DNA of 64,000 bases from Clostridium felsineum DSM 794 (GTDB lineage Bacteria > Bacillota > Clostridia > Clostridiales > Clostridiaceae). The notes under the pieces were generated by a model. That model was not told the origin of the DNA and did not search any database. It worked only from the letters and a program-made list of their open reading frames with translations. The stretch is taken from NCBI RefSeq assembly GCF_002006355.2, contig NZ_CP096980.1, forward strand, positions 3,100,001-3,164,000, written 5' to 3'. Every line of letters starts with the position of its first letter. Within the stretch, counting starts at the first letter, position 1. A program made the position numbers and the translations under genes. This document shows, piece after piece, positions 50,954-59,790 of the stretch.

Positions 50954-50976
50954 ATTTATGCTTTTTTATGTATAAT
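50948..50976 (+). promoter_or_regulatory. sigma-A promoter of argCJ
   Basis: TTGAAT (50948-50953), 17 bases, TATAAT (50971-50976), 35 bases before argC. It is arranged back to back with the argB promoter. Confidence 0.85.
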
Positions 50977-51010
50977 TAAAATAACTAATAAATAAATTGG
51001 AGTGATCATA

Positions 51011-52048
51011 ATGATAAGAGTCGGTATAATAGGTGCTACAGGGTACGCTGGAGAGGTTTTAACATGGTTACTAAATAATCATCCAAATGTAAATCTAGTT
51101 TTTTTAGCCTCCCATAGTTATGGTAACTCACCATTTAGCTCAACCTATGGTAATTTTACAAATATAATTGAAGATTTATGCATAGATACTGTCAAGGTTT
51201 ACGATAATTTGGATAACATAGATATTCTTTTTACTGCACTTCCTTCTGGAAAAACTTTTTCTATTGTAAAAAAAGCTCTAGAAAATGGCGTTAAGGTTAT
51301 AGATTTAGGTGCTGACTATAGACTCAAATCCTATGAAACCTATGAAGAGTGGTACAATATTACTCATCAAGGTAAAGAACTTTTGAAAAATGCAGTATAT
51401 GGTCTCTCTGAAATCTATAGAGAAAAAATTAAAACCTCAAACTTAATTGCAAATCCTGGCTGTTATCCTACAGCTTCTTCACTTGCACTTATTCCTCTTT
51501 TAAAGCATAAACTTATAGATACAAATTCTATAATAATTGATGCAAAATCTGGAGTCTCCGGTGCAGGTAGAAAAGCTTCCACTAATAATTTATTCATTGA
51601 GTGTAATGATAGTATTAAAGCTTATGGAGATGCACACCATAGACATACACCTGAAATAGAACAAACCCTTAGCTGTGAAGCTAACGAAAATATACTTTTA
51701 ACCTTTACTCCTCATTTAGTACCTATGAACAGGGGAATACTTTGTGCATGTTATAGTAATTTAAAGAAAAAAATAAAATTAGAAGAAATTTATAGTATTT
51801 ATAAAGAGTTTTATAACAATGAACTTTTTATAAGAATAATTGATAAACTTCCAGAAACAAGGTGGGTAAAAAACTCTAATTATTGTGATATAGGAATTAG
51901 AATAGACCAAAGAACTAATAAAATAATAGTTTTTTCTGCTATTGATAATTTAATGAAGGGTGCTGCCAGCCAAGCTGTTCAAAATATGAATATAATGTAT
52001 GGTCTACCTGAACAAACTGGAATAAATTTAACCCCTATGTTTCCTTAA
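51011..52048 (+). CDS. argC: N-acetyl-gamma-glutamyl-phosphate reductase
   Basis: A 345-residue NADPH-dependent reductase, third step of arginine synthesis. The Rossmann loop is [16 protein letters not shown]; Cys151 in [11 protein letters not shown] is the catalytic thiol; the dimer/catalytic segment [11 protein letters not shown] and His in [16 protein letters not shown] match the family signature. The ATG at 51011 is preceded by GGAG with good spacing; a GTG three codons earlier overlaps that site. argJ follows after 24 bases. Confidence 0.95.
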   Translation: MIRVGIIGATGYAGEVLTWLLNNHPNVNLVFLASHSYGNSPFSSTYGNFTNIIEDLCIDTVKVYDNLDNIDILFTALPSGKTFSIVKKALENGVKVIDLGADYRLKSYETYEEWYNITHQGKELLKNAVYGLSEIYREKIKTSNLIANPGCYPTASSLALIPLLKHKLIDTNSIIIDAKSGVSGAGRKASTNNLFIECNDSIKAYGDAHHRHTPEIEQTLSCEANENILLTFTPHLVPMNRGILCACYSNLKKKIKLEEIYSIYKEFYNNELFIRIIDKLPETRWVKNSNYCDIGIRIDQRTNKIIVFSAIDNLMKGAASQAVQNMNIMYGLPEQTGINLTPMFP

Positions 52049-52072
52049 TATCTTATGAAAGAAGGCTATGTT

Positions 52073-53296
52073 ATGAACACAATAAATGTATTAAAAAATA
52101 AAAGTATTGAAAGTATACCTTACTTTAAAGTAGTAGGGATTTCCTCAGGCGTTAAGAAAAATAACAAAGAAGATTTATGCTTAATTTATAGTGAAAAACC
52201 TTGCATCGCTGCTGGAACCTTTACTACAAATAAAGTTAAGGCTGCACCTGTTCTTTTGGATTTAAAACATATAAAATCAGAAAATATATATGCTATAGTT
52301 GCAAATAGTGGAAATGCAAATGCTTGTACTGGAGATGATGGCTATGAAAAAGCCTATATGATGGCAGAATGTACTGCAAAACACTTAAACATAAAGCCAG
52401 AAGAGGTTTTAGTTGCTTCTACCGGTGTAATAGGTGTTCCTCTTCCTATTGATAAAGTTATCTTTGGAATAGATAAAGCTTTTTCCAAAAAAGAAAGCAA
52501 TGCTGAAGCTGCTATTAAGGCTATAATGACCACTGATACAGTACAAAAAACAATATGTATTGAGTTAATGCTTAACGGGAAAAGTGTTAAAATCGCAGCT
52601 ATTGCAAAGGGTTCAGGAATGATTCATCCAAACATGGCAACAATGCTAAGCTTTATATTAACAGATGCAAATATTACAAAGGATATGTTAAATAAAGCTT
52701 TAAAAGATAGTGTTAAGGATTCTTATAACATGATTTCTGTAGATAGAGATACCAGCACTAACGATATGGCTTTAGTTCTTGCAAACGGATCTGCCAATAA
52801 CACACTTATCTCTGAAGAAAATTCCGATTATGAAATATTTAAAAAGGCTCTACACTATGTAAATGTAGAAATCTCAAAAATGATGGCAAGTGATGGGGAA
52901 GGTGCCACAAAATTAGTTGAAGCAAAAGTTTTTAATGCTCCTTCCTCAAAAACTGCTAAGATAGCTGCAAAATCAGTAATAACTTCAAGCCTTGTAAAAG
53001 CTGCGATGTTTGGCAGTGATGCTAACTGGGGTCGAATTATTTGTGCTCTAGGCTACAGCGGGGCTGATATTGATCCTTCTAAAGTAGATATTTCCTTCTC
53101 CAATGCTGATTCAAAGGTTGAAACCTGTTTAAAGGGTGCAGGGTTAAATTTTGACGAAGAGGCTGCTAAAAAAATATTAGATGGTGAGCATGTAGTAATA
53201 GAGGTTGATTTAAATGATGGTGAGTTTAATGCCACTGCTTGGGGCTGTGATTTAACATACGATTATGTAAAAATTAACGGAAGTTATAGATCTTAG
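52073..53296 (+). CDS. argJ: bifunctional ornithine acetyltransferase / N-acetylglutamate synthase
   Basis: A 407-residue ArgJ that recycles the acetyl group from N-acetylornithine to glutamate and may also use acetyl-CoA. It is made as a precursor that cuts itself before Thr190 in HPNMATMLSFILTDA, giving two chains; the nucleophilic Thr and nearby KGSGMIHPNMA are intact. The presence of argJ means argininosuccinate-pathway acetyl cycling rather than argE deacetylation. The ATG at 52073 has AAAGAAGG upstream. It ends the argCJ operon at a terminator. Confidence 0.94.
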   Translation: MNTINVLKNKSIESIPYFKVVGISSGVKKNNKEDLCLIYSEKPCIAAGTFTTNKVKAAPVLLDLKHIKSENIYAIVANSGNANACTGDDGYEKAYMMAECTAKHLNIKPEEVLVASTGVIGVPLPIDKVIFGIDKAFSKKESNAEAAIKAIMTTDTVQKTICIELMLNGKSVKIAAIAKGSGMIHPNMATMLSFILTDANITKDMLNKALKDSVKDSYNMISVDRDTSTNDMALVLANGSANNTLISEENSDYEIFKKALHYVNVEISKMMASDGEGATKLVEAKVFNAPSSKTAKIAAKSVITSSLVKAAMFGSDANWGRIICALGYSGADIDPSKVDISFSNADSKVETCLKGAGLNFDEEAAKKILDGEHVVIEVDLNDGEFNATAWGCDLTYDYVKINGSYRS

Positions 53297-53310
53297 TTTT
53301 AGATAAAAAT

Positions 53311-53346
53311 TAAAAGGAGTAGTTAATTTGTAAACTACTTCTTTTA
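53311..53346. terminator. terminator after argJ, probably bidirectional
   Basis: AAAAGGAGTAGTT (53311-53323) pairs with AACTACTTCTTTT (53332-53344) with one mismatch, with T-rich flanks, between argJ and the convergent 53378-53803 gene. Confidence 0.82.
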
Positions 53347-53377
53347 AAATATTCATACTATTTAAAATAAATTAATA

Positions 53378-53803
53378 TTATTTAATCCCTTCATATTGTA
53401 TTATCCTATGTGTATTTGGTAAATAGTAAAATTTAAATTTTCTATAATACTCCATATCTTTGTAATCCACAACACCTTCTAACTCAAAATTGTTAATATA
53501 TATAATATCATAACATCTTTCCTCGATTCTATCAGATATACTACCCACCTCAACTTTATAATTTTTCATTATAAACGCAGGTATATCTTTGCAATAACTA
53601 ACTGCATCAGGAATTATAAACATCTCAATTACCAACAAAATAACAGTTGCAATTACATTAATTATTATATTTACCTTTTTAGAAAATCTATTCTTAACTA
53701 TATTGAAATCTCTCCATCCGATAAATATTGCATATAATATCACAACTATAAATAGCACTTCAAAAATTAAGATCATCCAATATCCAACTTTATTGATCAG
53801 CAT
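53378..53803 (-). CDS. small membrane protein at the end of the two-component/ABC operon
   Basis: A 141-residue protein with two hydrophobic helices (about residues 5-25 and 42-65) and a hydrophilic C-terminal half (KVEVGSISDRIEERCYDIIYINNFELEGVVDYKDMEYY) that is probably extracytoplasmic. The ATG at 53803 follows GGAGAGAAAT; a GTG four codons earlier would contain this site. It overlaps the CPBP protease gene by 14 bases and is the last gene of the operon. I do not recognise a family; an accessory or immunity role is suggested only by context. Confidence 0.6.
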   Translation of the reverse strand: MLINKVGYWMILIFEVLFIVVILYAIFIGWRDFNIVKNRFSKKVNIIINVIATVILLVIEMFIIPDAVSYCKDIPAFIMKNYKVEVGSISDRIEERCYDIIYINNFELEGVVDYKDMEYYRKFKFYYLPNTHRIIQYEGIK

Positions 53804-54662
53804 ATTTCTCTCCACAATTATCTTCCTTCTTTTTAAATACTCTAATAAATACGAATATTAAAATTATACCTAATACAACTCCTATTATCCCCTCTCCATT
53901 AATAAGTAACAACTTACCACTCATAATTCCATGCTCATTCTTATATATGTCACCTAAGACCATAACATTTATAGAATTCCATACTGCATGAAGGATTACT
54001 GGCAGAAGTACATTACCTGATAAATAAAAAGAATAAGCTTCTGGAAAACTAAAGGCAAATGCTGCTAACCCCTGCACTAAACAAAGTAAAAATGGATTTG
54101 ATATTCCTGAATATTTTGCTAGTAAAAATACTATTGGTACATGATAAAGCGCCCATACAACTCCAACTATTATAACTGATTTTGTCGTTCCAAATTCAAA
54201 TGTTGATTCTTTTAAAAGATACCCTCTCCAACCATATTCTTCTCCTAATGCATCAGGTATTGTCATTATACTAGCCACTATGAGGACTATTATATCTCTT
54301 CTAAAGAGTATTTTCCCATTAGCAACCAATTTCCCTAAGCTTTCAGTGTTTACCCTACTTTGAATTACACCTATCCCTAACATATATACAATAAAAGAGC
54401 ATAGGAATACAACTGCTATTGGATAAAATATACTAAATAGCACTGCCTTTTTATTTATTTTTTTAGTAAAAACCTCACAAGTCTTTTTTATATTTTTATA
54501 CTCTATAATATTAAAAATGAAAGCTAAAATACCTGGAATATACATTATACTAAAGAAAAACTTCTGTCCCACCTTATAATTTATAAACAAAGCTAAAGTT
54601 ACACACCATGTAATTAATAATACAAATAATATATACAGTCCTATATATTTTTTTCTCTTCAC
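53790..54662 (-). CDS. CPBP-family intramembrane metalloprotease
   Basis: A 290-residue protein with about eight helices and the three CPBP motifs: Glu141-Glu142 with Arg (GEEYGWRGYLLKE), His174 (WALYHVPIVF) and His225 with Asn229 (ILHAVWNSIN), the metal-binding and catalytic set of Abi/CAAX-type proteases. Relatives process prenylated proteins or take part in bacteriocin maturation and immunity. It starts with GTG behind GAGGTGAATTGA. It lies after an ABC permease gene and before a small membrane protein, in an operon led by a two-component system. Confidence 0.88.
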   Translation of the reverse strand: MKRKKYIGLYILFVLLITWCVTLALFINYKVGQKFFFSIMYIPGILAFIFNIIEYKNIKKTCEVFTKKINKKAVLFSIFYPIAVVFLCSFIVYMLGIGVIQSRVNTESLGKLVANGKILFRRDIIVLIVASIMTIPDALGEEYGWRGYLLKESTFEFGTTKSVIIVGVVWALYHVPIVFLLAKYSGISNPFLLCLVQGLAAFAFSFPEAYSFYLSGNVLLPVILHAVWNSINVMVLGDIYKNEHGIMSGKLLLINGEGIIGVVLGIILIFVFIRVFKKKEDNCGEKYADQ

Positions 54663-54673
54663 TCAATTCACCT

Positions 54674-55336
54674 CTAACTCACAAAATCTTCATTTTCAAA
54701 TACCCTTATAGCAAGTACTATAAATAATAAGCTAATTAGAGTTAACATAATAGAAATAATTTTAATTGATGCTAAATTAAAACCTTGTATATCACTATTA
54801 AGAAGACTTGTAAGAATAATTCCTGATACAATGGTAAGTTGAGTTTTCTTATATTTTACTCCTATATATACCGGAAACAAGCTTAAAATTGTAAATACAA
54901 GAGAATCCAAAACAATCCAAAATAGACCACTCAAACTTATCATAGGTAAACTTACTTTTGTAACCATATGAAATATATAATAATTAAGGTACAATGAAAT
55001 ATTTCCTATAATCATAGCTATAAATATGAATAAACTTATTAAAAAAAGCTTTGATAATATTATATTTTTTCTTTTAATAGGATACATGAACATCAAATTT
55101 ATAGTTTTACTATTATACTCGCCCACAATAATATTTGATATAAGAACCGAAGAAAATATCATAAAAACTCCTTGGACAAGTGTTTCTCCTAAAACATAGG
55201 TATTTAACGTAGATTTATTTCCTTCAGCTATTACTTGAAGCATTACTAAATTTATTATTATAATTGCTATTAACAGTGCCTTTAAATAACTTTTCATTTT
55301 ATATTTTTTTACTTCTAGCTTTATAAGTTTAAACAT
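54674..55336 (-). CDS. ABC-2-type transporter permease
   Basis: A 220-residue membrane protein with six predicted helices. The cytoplasmic start MFKLIKLEVKKYKMKSYLKA and the SNIIVGEYNSKTINLMFMYPIKRKNIILSKLFLI segment are the standard ABC-2 features where the ATPase contacts the permease. The start chosen (55336) has AAAGGAGGAT and overlaps the ATPase gene by eight bases, so the pair is translationally coupled. Its substrate is not evident; such single-permease exporters often handle antimicrobial peptides or lantibiotics. Confidence 0.85.
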   Translation of the reverse strand: MFKLIKLEVKKYKMKSYLKALLIAIIIINLVMLQVIAEGNKSTLNTYVLGETLVQGVFMIFSSVLISNIIVGEYNSKTINLMFMYPIKRKNIILSKLFLISLFIFIAMIIGNISLYLNYYIFHMVTKVSLPMISLSGLFWIVLDSLVFTILSLFPVYIGVKYKKTQLTIVSGIILTSLLNSDIQGFNLASIKIISIMLTLISLLFIVLAIRVFENEDFVS

Positions 55337-56252
55337 TATAATCCTCCTTTCTAAGAGTTTTAAGAAAATAATCTTCAAGGTTGCTTTTTTTTCTTATAAT
55401 AGATTCTATATTTATATCATTTAAAATAAGTGTTTTTGAAATAACATTTTGAGGTATATTAAGATCATAAATTTTTATTGAATTATTATCTAAAATCTTA
55501 AAATTAGATATCTTCAAATCGTTTGTTAATATATACGCAGCTTTTCTAATGTCCTTCGTTACTAACTCAATATATTCTAAGTTCTTCTCTCGTATAGACT
55601 CAATGGTAACCTCTTTATGAAGCCTCCCTTTTTCCATTATACCTACTTTATCAGCCAATCTTTCTATTTCACCTAAAATATGACTAGAAATTAAAATGGT
55701 CATACCGTATTCTTTTGAAATCTTCTTAAGTAATTCCCTTATTTCCTTAACCCCCACTGGATCAAGTCCATTAATTGGTTCATCTAAAATCAAAATTTCT
55801 GGTCTTGTGGAAATAGCTCTAGCAATTCCAAGTCTTTGTTTCATACCTAAAGAAAATTCTCTAACTTTTTTATCTTTATTCTCTTCAAGATGAACTAGCT
55901 TAAATATTTCATCAATAGTTCTTTCATCATAGTATCCCATATATTCTAAGTGAAGCTCTATATTTTCTTTAGCTGTCAGTTTGTTGTAAAATACAGGATA
56001 TTCTATTATTTGTCCCATTCTTTTTAAAATTTCAAAGGATTTCACACTTAATTTTTCTCCGAATATTTCAATTTCACCTATTGAAGGTCTTATTAAATTT
56101 GTTATCATTTTCATAAGCGTAGTTTTACCTGCACCGTTTTCGCCTAAAAGAGCATATATTTCACCTTTTTTTATATTCATGCTAACATCCTCTACAGCAT
56201 TTCTTTCTTTAAAGCTCTTAGTTACATTAACTGTTCTTATAACGTAATTCAT
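55329..56252 (-). CDS. ABC transporter ATP-binding protein, lantibiotic-immunity-like
   Basis: A 307-residue ATPase. Walker A is LLGENGAGKTTL (about 35-46), the signature FSLGMKQRLG (about 139-148), Walker B ILILDEPINGLD, and the switch His lies in ILISSHILGEIE. A C-terminal extension of about 85 residues (IELVTKDIRKAAYILTNDLKIS onwards) is typical of BcrA/NukF-type exporters that protect against bacitracin or lantibiotics. It drives the permease encoded next. AAGGGAG precedes the ATG; the operon continues from the histidine kinase after 76 bases. Confidence 0.9.
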   Translation of the reverse strand: MNYVIRTVNVTKSFKERNAVEDVSMNIKKGEIYALLGENGAGKTTLMKMITNLIRPSIGEIEIFGEKLSVKSFEILKRMGQIIEYPVFYNKLTAKENIELHLEYMGYYDERTIDEIFKLVHLEENKDKKVREFSLGMKQRLGIARAISTRPEILILDEPINGLDPVGVKEIRELLKKISKEYGMTILISSHILGEIERLADKVGIMEKGRLHKEVTIESIREKNLEYIELVTKDIRKAAYILTNDLKISNFKILDNNSIKIYDLNIPQNVISKTLILNDINIESIIRKKSNLEDYFLKTLRKEDYNV

Positions 56253-56338
56253 GAATCCTCACTCCCTTTCCTTTATAGTTTTATTGTATTATATTATGTT
56301 TTCTTTTTTATTACTTAAATCTTACATAATCCTTAAGT

Positions 56339-57262
56339 TTATTTAGGCAAACTGAAAATGAAACTAGTTTTTTCATAAGGCTTACTATAGAGTTCAATGT
56401 TTCCACCTAGCTTCTCTATTAACCTTTTAGTTATTGTGAGTCCTAGTCCACTTCCTTTATAATATTTATTTCTAGAATCCTCCAAAGTGTACATCCTCTC
56501 GAAAACTCTCCCTTTATTAATTTCATCAATTCCACATCCCTTATCAAAAACTTCAGTATATACATACTTTTCATCAAAATATAATTTTAAACCTAATATT
56601 TTTCCCTCTCTCCCATATTTAACTGCGTTGGATATAAGATTGTTTAAAATTCTATTTATTGCCTCTTCATTACCATGAGCGTAAATATCTGTTTCAGGAA
56701 TACTTATATTTACTTCTATTTCATCCTTCATCAAAATATCATAATAATTTAATATATTTTTTCTGCAAATCTCAGACATATTAACTCTACTTATAGGAAG
56801 CTTTTTGTCACCGGCTTCAAGTTTAGCTAAATCAAAGAACTTATTAATAAGTACTGTCAGTTCCTCGGTTTTTCTATGTGCCTTTGATAACATAACTTCT
56901 CTTTTCTCTGTATCAATGTCCTTATTAAGTTTCATTGTCTCCAAATATCCCAATATGACTGTAAGGGGTGTCTTTAAATCATGTGAAATATTTGAAAGCA
57001 TTTTTTTCATTGATATTTCTATTTTTCTATGTCTTGCAGAAATTTCTCTAGAGTGAATAAGTATTTTATTTATTTCATTAAGAAGCCCTTTTATCTGCTT
57101 GTCATCAGAAAATAAAAGTATCTTTTCTTCTGTTTTTTCTAGATCAATTTTATTTAGTTTATCCCTAATATATATCAAATCATTTTTTATTTTTCTAAGA
57201 GATTTATATTGAAGCACTATAATAAAAATCATACAGAAAATAATAGCACATAAAATAATCAC
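56339..57262 (-). CDS. sensor histidine kinase, single N-terminal helix
   Basis: A 307-residue kinase. One membrane helix (residues 2-18) has almost no external part, so it is an intramembrane-type sensor. The phosphorylated His94 is in NISHDLKTPLTVILGYLE; the ATPase domain has NRILNNLISNAVKYG (N box), VFDKGCGIDEIN (G1) and KGSGLGLTITKRLIEKLGG (G2). Kinases of this kind often partner with ABC transporters and respond to antimicrobial peptides. It begins with GTG and overlaps the response-regulator gene by four bases. Confidence 0.92.
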   Translation of the reverse strand: MIILCAIIFCMIFIIVLQYKSLRKIKNDLIYIRDKLNKIDLEKTEEKILLFSDDKQIKGLLNEINKILIHSREISARHRKIEISMKKMLSNISHDLKTPLTVILGYLETMKLNKDIDTEKREVMLSKAHRKTEELTVLINKFFDLAKLEAGDKKLPISRVNMSEICRKNILNYYDILMKDEIEVNISIPETDIYAHGNEEAINRILNNLISNAVKYGREGKILGLKLYFDEKYVYTEVFDKGCGIDEINKGRVFERMYTLEDSRNKYYKGSGLGLTITKRLIEKLGGNIELYSKPYEKTSFIFSLPK

Positions 57263-57957
57263 TTTAAATCACCCATTTTGTACCCTATTCCCCACAGCGT
57301 TTTGATATATTTAGGTTTTGAGGGATCATCCTCAATCTTTTCTCTTAACCTTCTAATATAGACATTTATAACATTATCGTCTCCATAATACTCATCCTCC
57401 CATACCTCACTATATACTTGAGCTTTGGTGAAAACTCTCTTAGGATTTTTGCAAAATAGCTTTAAAATTTCAAATTCCTTTGAAGTAAGCTGAACCTTTT
57501 GTCCTCTTTTATTTACCGAAAAATCATTTATATTTATAATTAAATCTCCAATTTCTATGGTACACTGTTCTTTTATTGTGTCCTTAGAATATCTAGTAGC
57601 CCTTCTTATAGCTGCTTTGATCCTTGCTAAAATTTCTATCATAGAAAACGGCTTGGCTATATAATCATCAGCTCCAAAACCTAATCCTAAAGCTTTGTCC
57701 ACATCTGTATCCTTTGCAGACATTATTAAAACTGGAACTGTACTTTTCTTTCGTATTACATTTAAAACCTCCATACCATCTAGCTTAGGAAGCATTATAT
57801 CTAAAATAATTAAGTCAAACTCTTTTTTTAAGAATTTCAAAATTCCTTCTTCTCCGTCAAAAGCTGTGCAAATTACAAAGCCTTCATTTACTAAGTAACT
57901 TTTAAGCATTTCACTTATTTCTTTATCATCCTCTATAATTAAAATTTTATTATTCAT
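57259..57957 (-). CDS. OmpR-family response regulator
   Basis: A 232-residue regulator. The receiver domain has Asp9/Asp10-type acidic pair (IIEDDKE), phosphorylation site Asp53 (LIILDIMLP), Ser/Thr in VLIMSAKDTD and Lys in DYIAKPFS. The C-terminal winged helix (about 130-230) has VQLTSKEFEILKLFCKNPKRVFTKAQVYSEVW and VINVYIRRLREKIEDDPSKPKYIKTLWGIGYKM. It probably controls its own operon: kinase, ABC transporter, CPBP protease and the small membrane protein. AAAGGAGAG precedes the ATG. Confidence 0.94.
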   Translation of the reverse strand: MNNKILIIEDDKEISEMLKSYLVNEGFVICTAFDGEEGILKFLKKEFDLIILDIMLPKLDGMEVLNVIRKKSTVPVLIMSAKDTDVDKALGLGFGADDYIAKPFSMIEILARIKAAIRRATRYSKDTIKEQCTIEIGDLIININDFSVNKRGQKVQLTSKEFEILKLFCKNPKRVFTKAQVYSEVWEDEYYGDDNVINVYIRRLREKIEDDPSKPKYIKTLWGIGYKMGDLK

Positions 57958-58000
57958 AAAAAATACTCTCCTTTTAATTTCTATAATACATTATAATACA

Positions 58001-58044
58001 AAAGAGGGCCTCTAAGTTAAACTTAACCTAGAAACCCTATCTTT
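58001..58044 (-). terminator. terminator of the heterodimeric ABC exporter genes
   Basis: On the minus strand AGGGTTTCTAGGTTAA pairs with TTAACTTAGAGGCCCT (several G-U pairs) around a 2-base centre, followed by CTTTTG. It separates the exporter from the two-component operon. Confidence 0.72.
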
Positions 58045-58047
58045 TAA

Positions 58048-59790
58048 TTACATAGCATTTTTAAATTGACTTTCATAAATTTCTCTATATAATCCATTCT
58101 TATTTAAAAGAAGCTCTTCATGTTTACCTCTTTCTACTATATGGCCATTTTTCATAACCAAAATCAAATCCGCATCTCTAATAGTCGAAAGCCTATGTGC
58201 AATTACAAAGCTTGTACGTCCTTCCATCATTTTAAGGAATGCATTTTGTATTTTTATTTCAGTTCTTGTATCAACACTACTAGTTGCCTCATCTAGTATA
58301 AGCATTGGTGGATTTATAAGCATTACACGTGCTATAGTTAAAAGCTGTTTTTGCCCCTCTGAAAGATTACCACCTGATTCCGTTATTCTTGTTTCATATC
58401 CATCAGAAAGTCTTTTAATAAAGCTGTGTATATATGCTCCTTTTGCTGCCTCTTCAACCTCTTTAAGTGATGCATTTTCTTTTCCATAAGCTATATTTTC
58501 TTTTATAGTTCCTTCAAAAAGCCAAGTATCTTGAAGAACCATGCCAAATAAACTTCTAACATCTTTTCTTTTCATTTCATTTATATCTATACCATCTATG
58601 GTTATCTTGCCGCCATCTATATCATAAAACCTCATTAAAAGATTAACCATAGTTGTTTTTCCAGCACCTGTTGGTCCCACAATTGCTATAGTACTTCCCT
58701 TCTTTATGTCTACACTAAAATTTTCAACAAGAGGCTGTTTTTTATTATAAGAAAAAGATACATTATTAAACTGAACATTTCCCTCACACTTTTTAAGAAC
58801 TTCAGTTTTTTCACTATCACTTTTTTCCGGAATTTCATCTAAAATTGAAAATACTCTTTCAGCCGATGCAATTGCTGCTTGAAGTTGAGTTGCAACACCT
58901 GTTACATTATTTATGGGCTGTGAAAACTGTGTGGAGTAAGTTAAGAAACTTGAAATTGTTCCAATGCTTAAACCACTTAAAACCGCTAAAAGTCCTCCTA
59001 CAACACCTACTAGTACATATGTCATATTATTTACATATCTTGTTGAGGGGTTTGTAAGTGATGAATAAAATTGTGCAAGTCTACCACAATTATATAATCT
59101 TGAATTTATTTCAGAAAAATTTTCTTCTGCTCTTTTTTCATAACCAAATAATCTAACTACCTTTTGATTACCTATAATTTCTTCTATATATCCATTTAAC
59201 TCACCCACTGTATTTTGCTGTTGTTTAAACATCTTATTTGATCTCTTTGTAATAAATGTAGCTATAAAAAAACATAATGGCGTCATTAATATTATTACTA
59301 GTGTAAGCTTTATGCTTAAAACTAACATAAGAATAATAGAACTTACTATTGTTATTATAGCTGGATAAAATTGAGTTATTCCTTGAAAAAGTCCATCAGA
59401 AATAGCATCCATATCATTTGTAAGCCTACTCATTATATCTCCATGTGGATTTCTATCAAAATATTTTAGTGGCAAAGTACTTATTTTACCTAAAGCTTCA
59501 TTTCTCAAATCACGTACAGTATTATATGCTAACAAATTAGCAACAACCGTAAAAAGCCATGTAAATATTGAGCTAACTACATATACTACAGCTAAAATTA
59601 AAATTATTCTAAGTAGGTTATTAAAATCAACTTTCCCTTTGGAAATTATATTATCAATTCCCTTTCCAACAATTAGCGGCATAAATGCAATAAGAACGTT
59701 ACTTATAAACGCAAATATAAGTGATACAATCATGTACATTTTATATTTTCCTACATAACGTGCTAATCTAAATAAAGTACCTTTTTTCAT
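58048..59790 (-). CDS. heterodimeric ABC exporter subunit with catalytic ATP site
   Basis: A 580-residue protein with six membrane helices and an ATPase domain (about 340-580). Walker A is GPTGAGKTTM, the Q-loop MVLQDTWLF, Walker B MLILDEATSSVD with the catalytic Glu, and the switch His is in FVIAHRLST. Its signature is altered (NLSEGQKQLL instead of LSGGQ). The partner encoded immediately upstream has the reverse pattern, so each contributes to one good and one degenerate site. Such BmrCD/LmrCD-type pairs export drugs, lipids or peptides. The two genes abut without spacing. AAAGGAGG precedes the ATG. Confidence 0.92.
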   Translation of the reverse strand: MKKGTLFRLARYVGKYKMYMIVSLIFAFISNVLIAFMPLIVGKGIDNIISKGKVDFNNLLRIILILAVVYVVSSIFTWLFTVVANLLAYNTVRDLRNEALGKISTLPLKYFDRNPHGDIMSRLTNDMDAISDGLFQGITQFYPAIITIVSSIILMLVLSIKLTLVIILMTPLCFFIATFITKRSNKMFKQQQNTVGELNGYIEEIIGNQKVVRLFGYEKRAEENFSEINSRLYNCGRLAQFYSSLTNPSTRYVNNMTYVLVGVVGGLLAVLSGLSIGTISSFLTYSTQFSQPINNVTGVATQLQAAIASAERVFSILDEIPEKSDSEKTEVLKKCEGNVQFNNVSFSYNKKQPLVENFSVDIKKGSTIAIVGPTGAGKTTMVNLLMRFYDIDGGKITIDGIDINEMKRKDVRSLFGMVLQDTWLFEGTIKENIAYGKENASLKEVEEAAKGAYIHSFIKRLSDGYETRITESGGNLSEGQKQLLTIARVMLINPPMLILDEATSSVDTRTEIKIQNAFLKMMEGRTSFVIAHRLSTIRDADLILVMKNGHIVERGKHEELLLNKNGLYREIYESQFKNAM

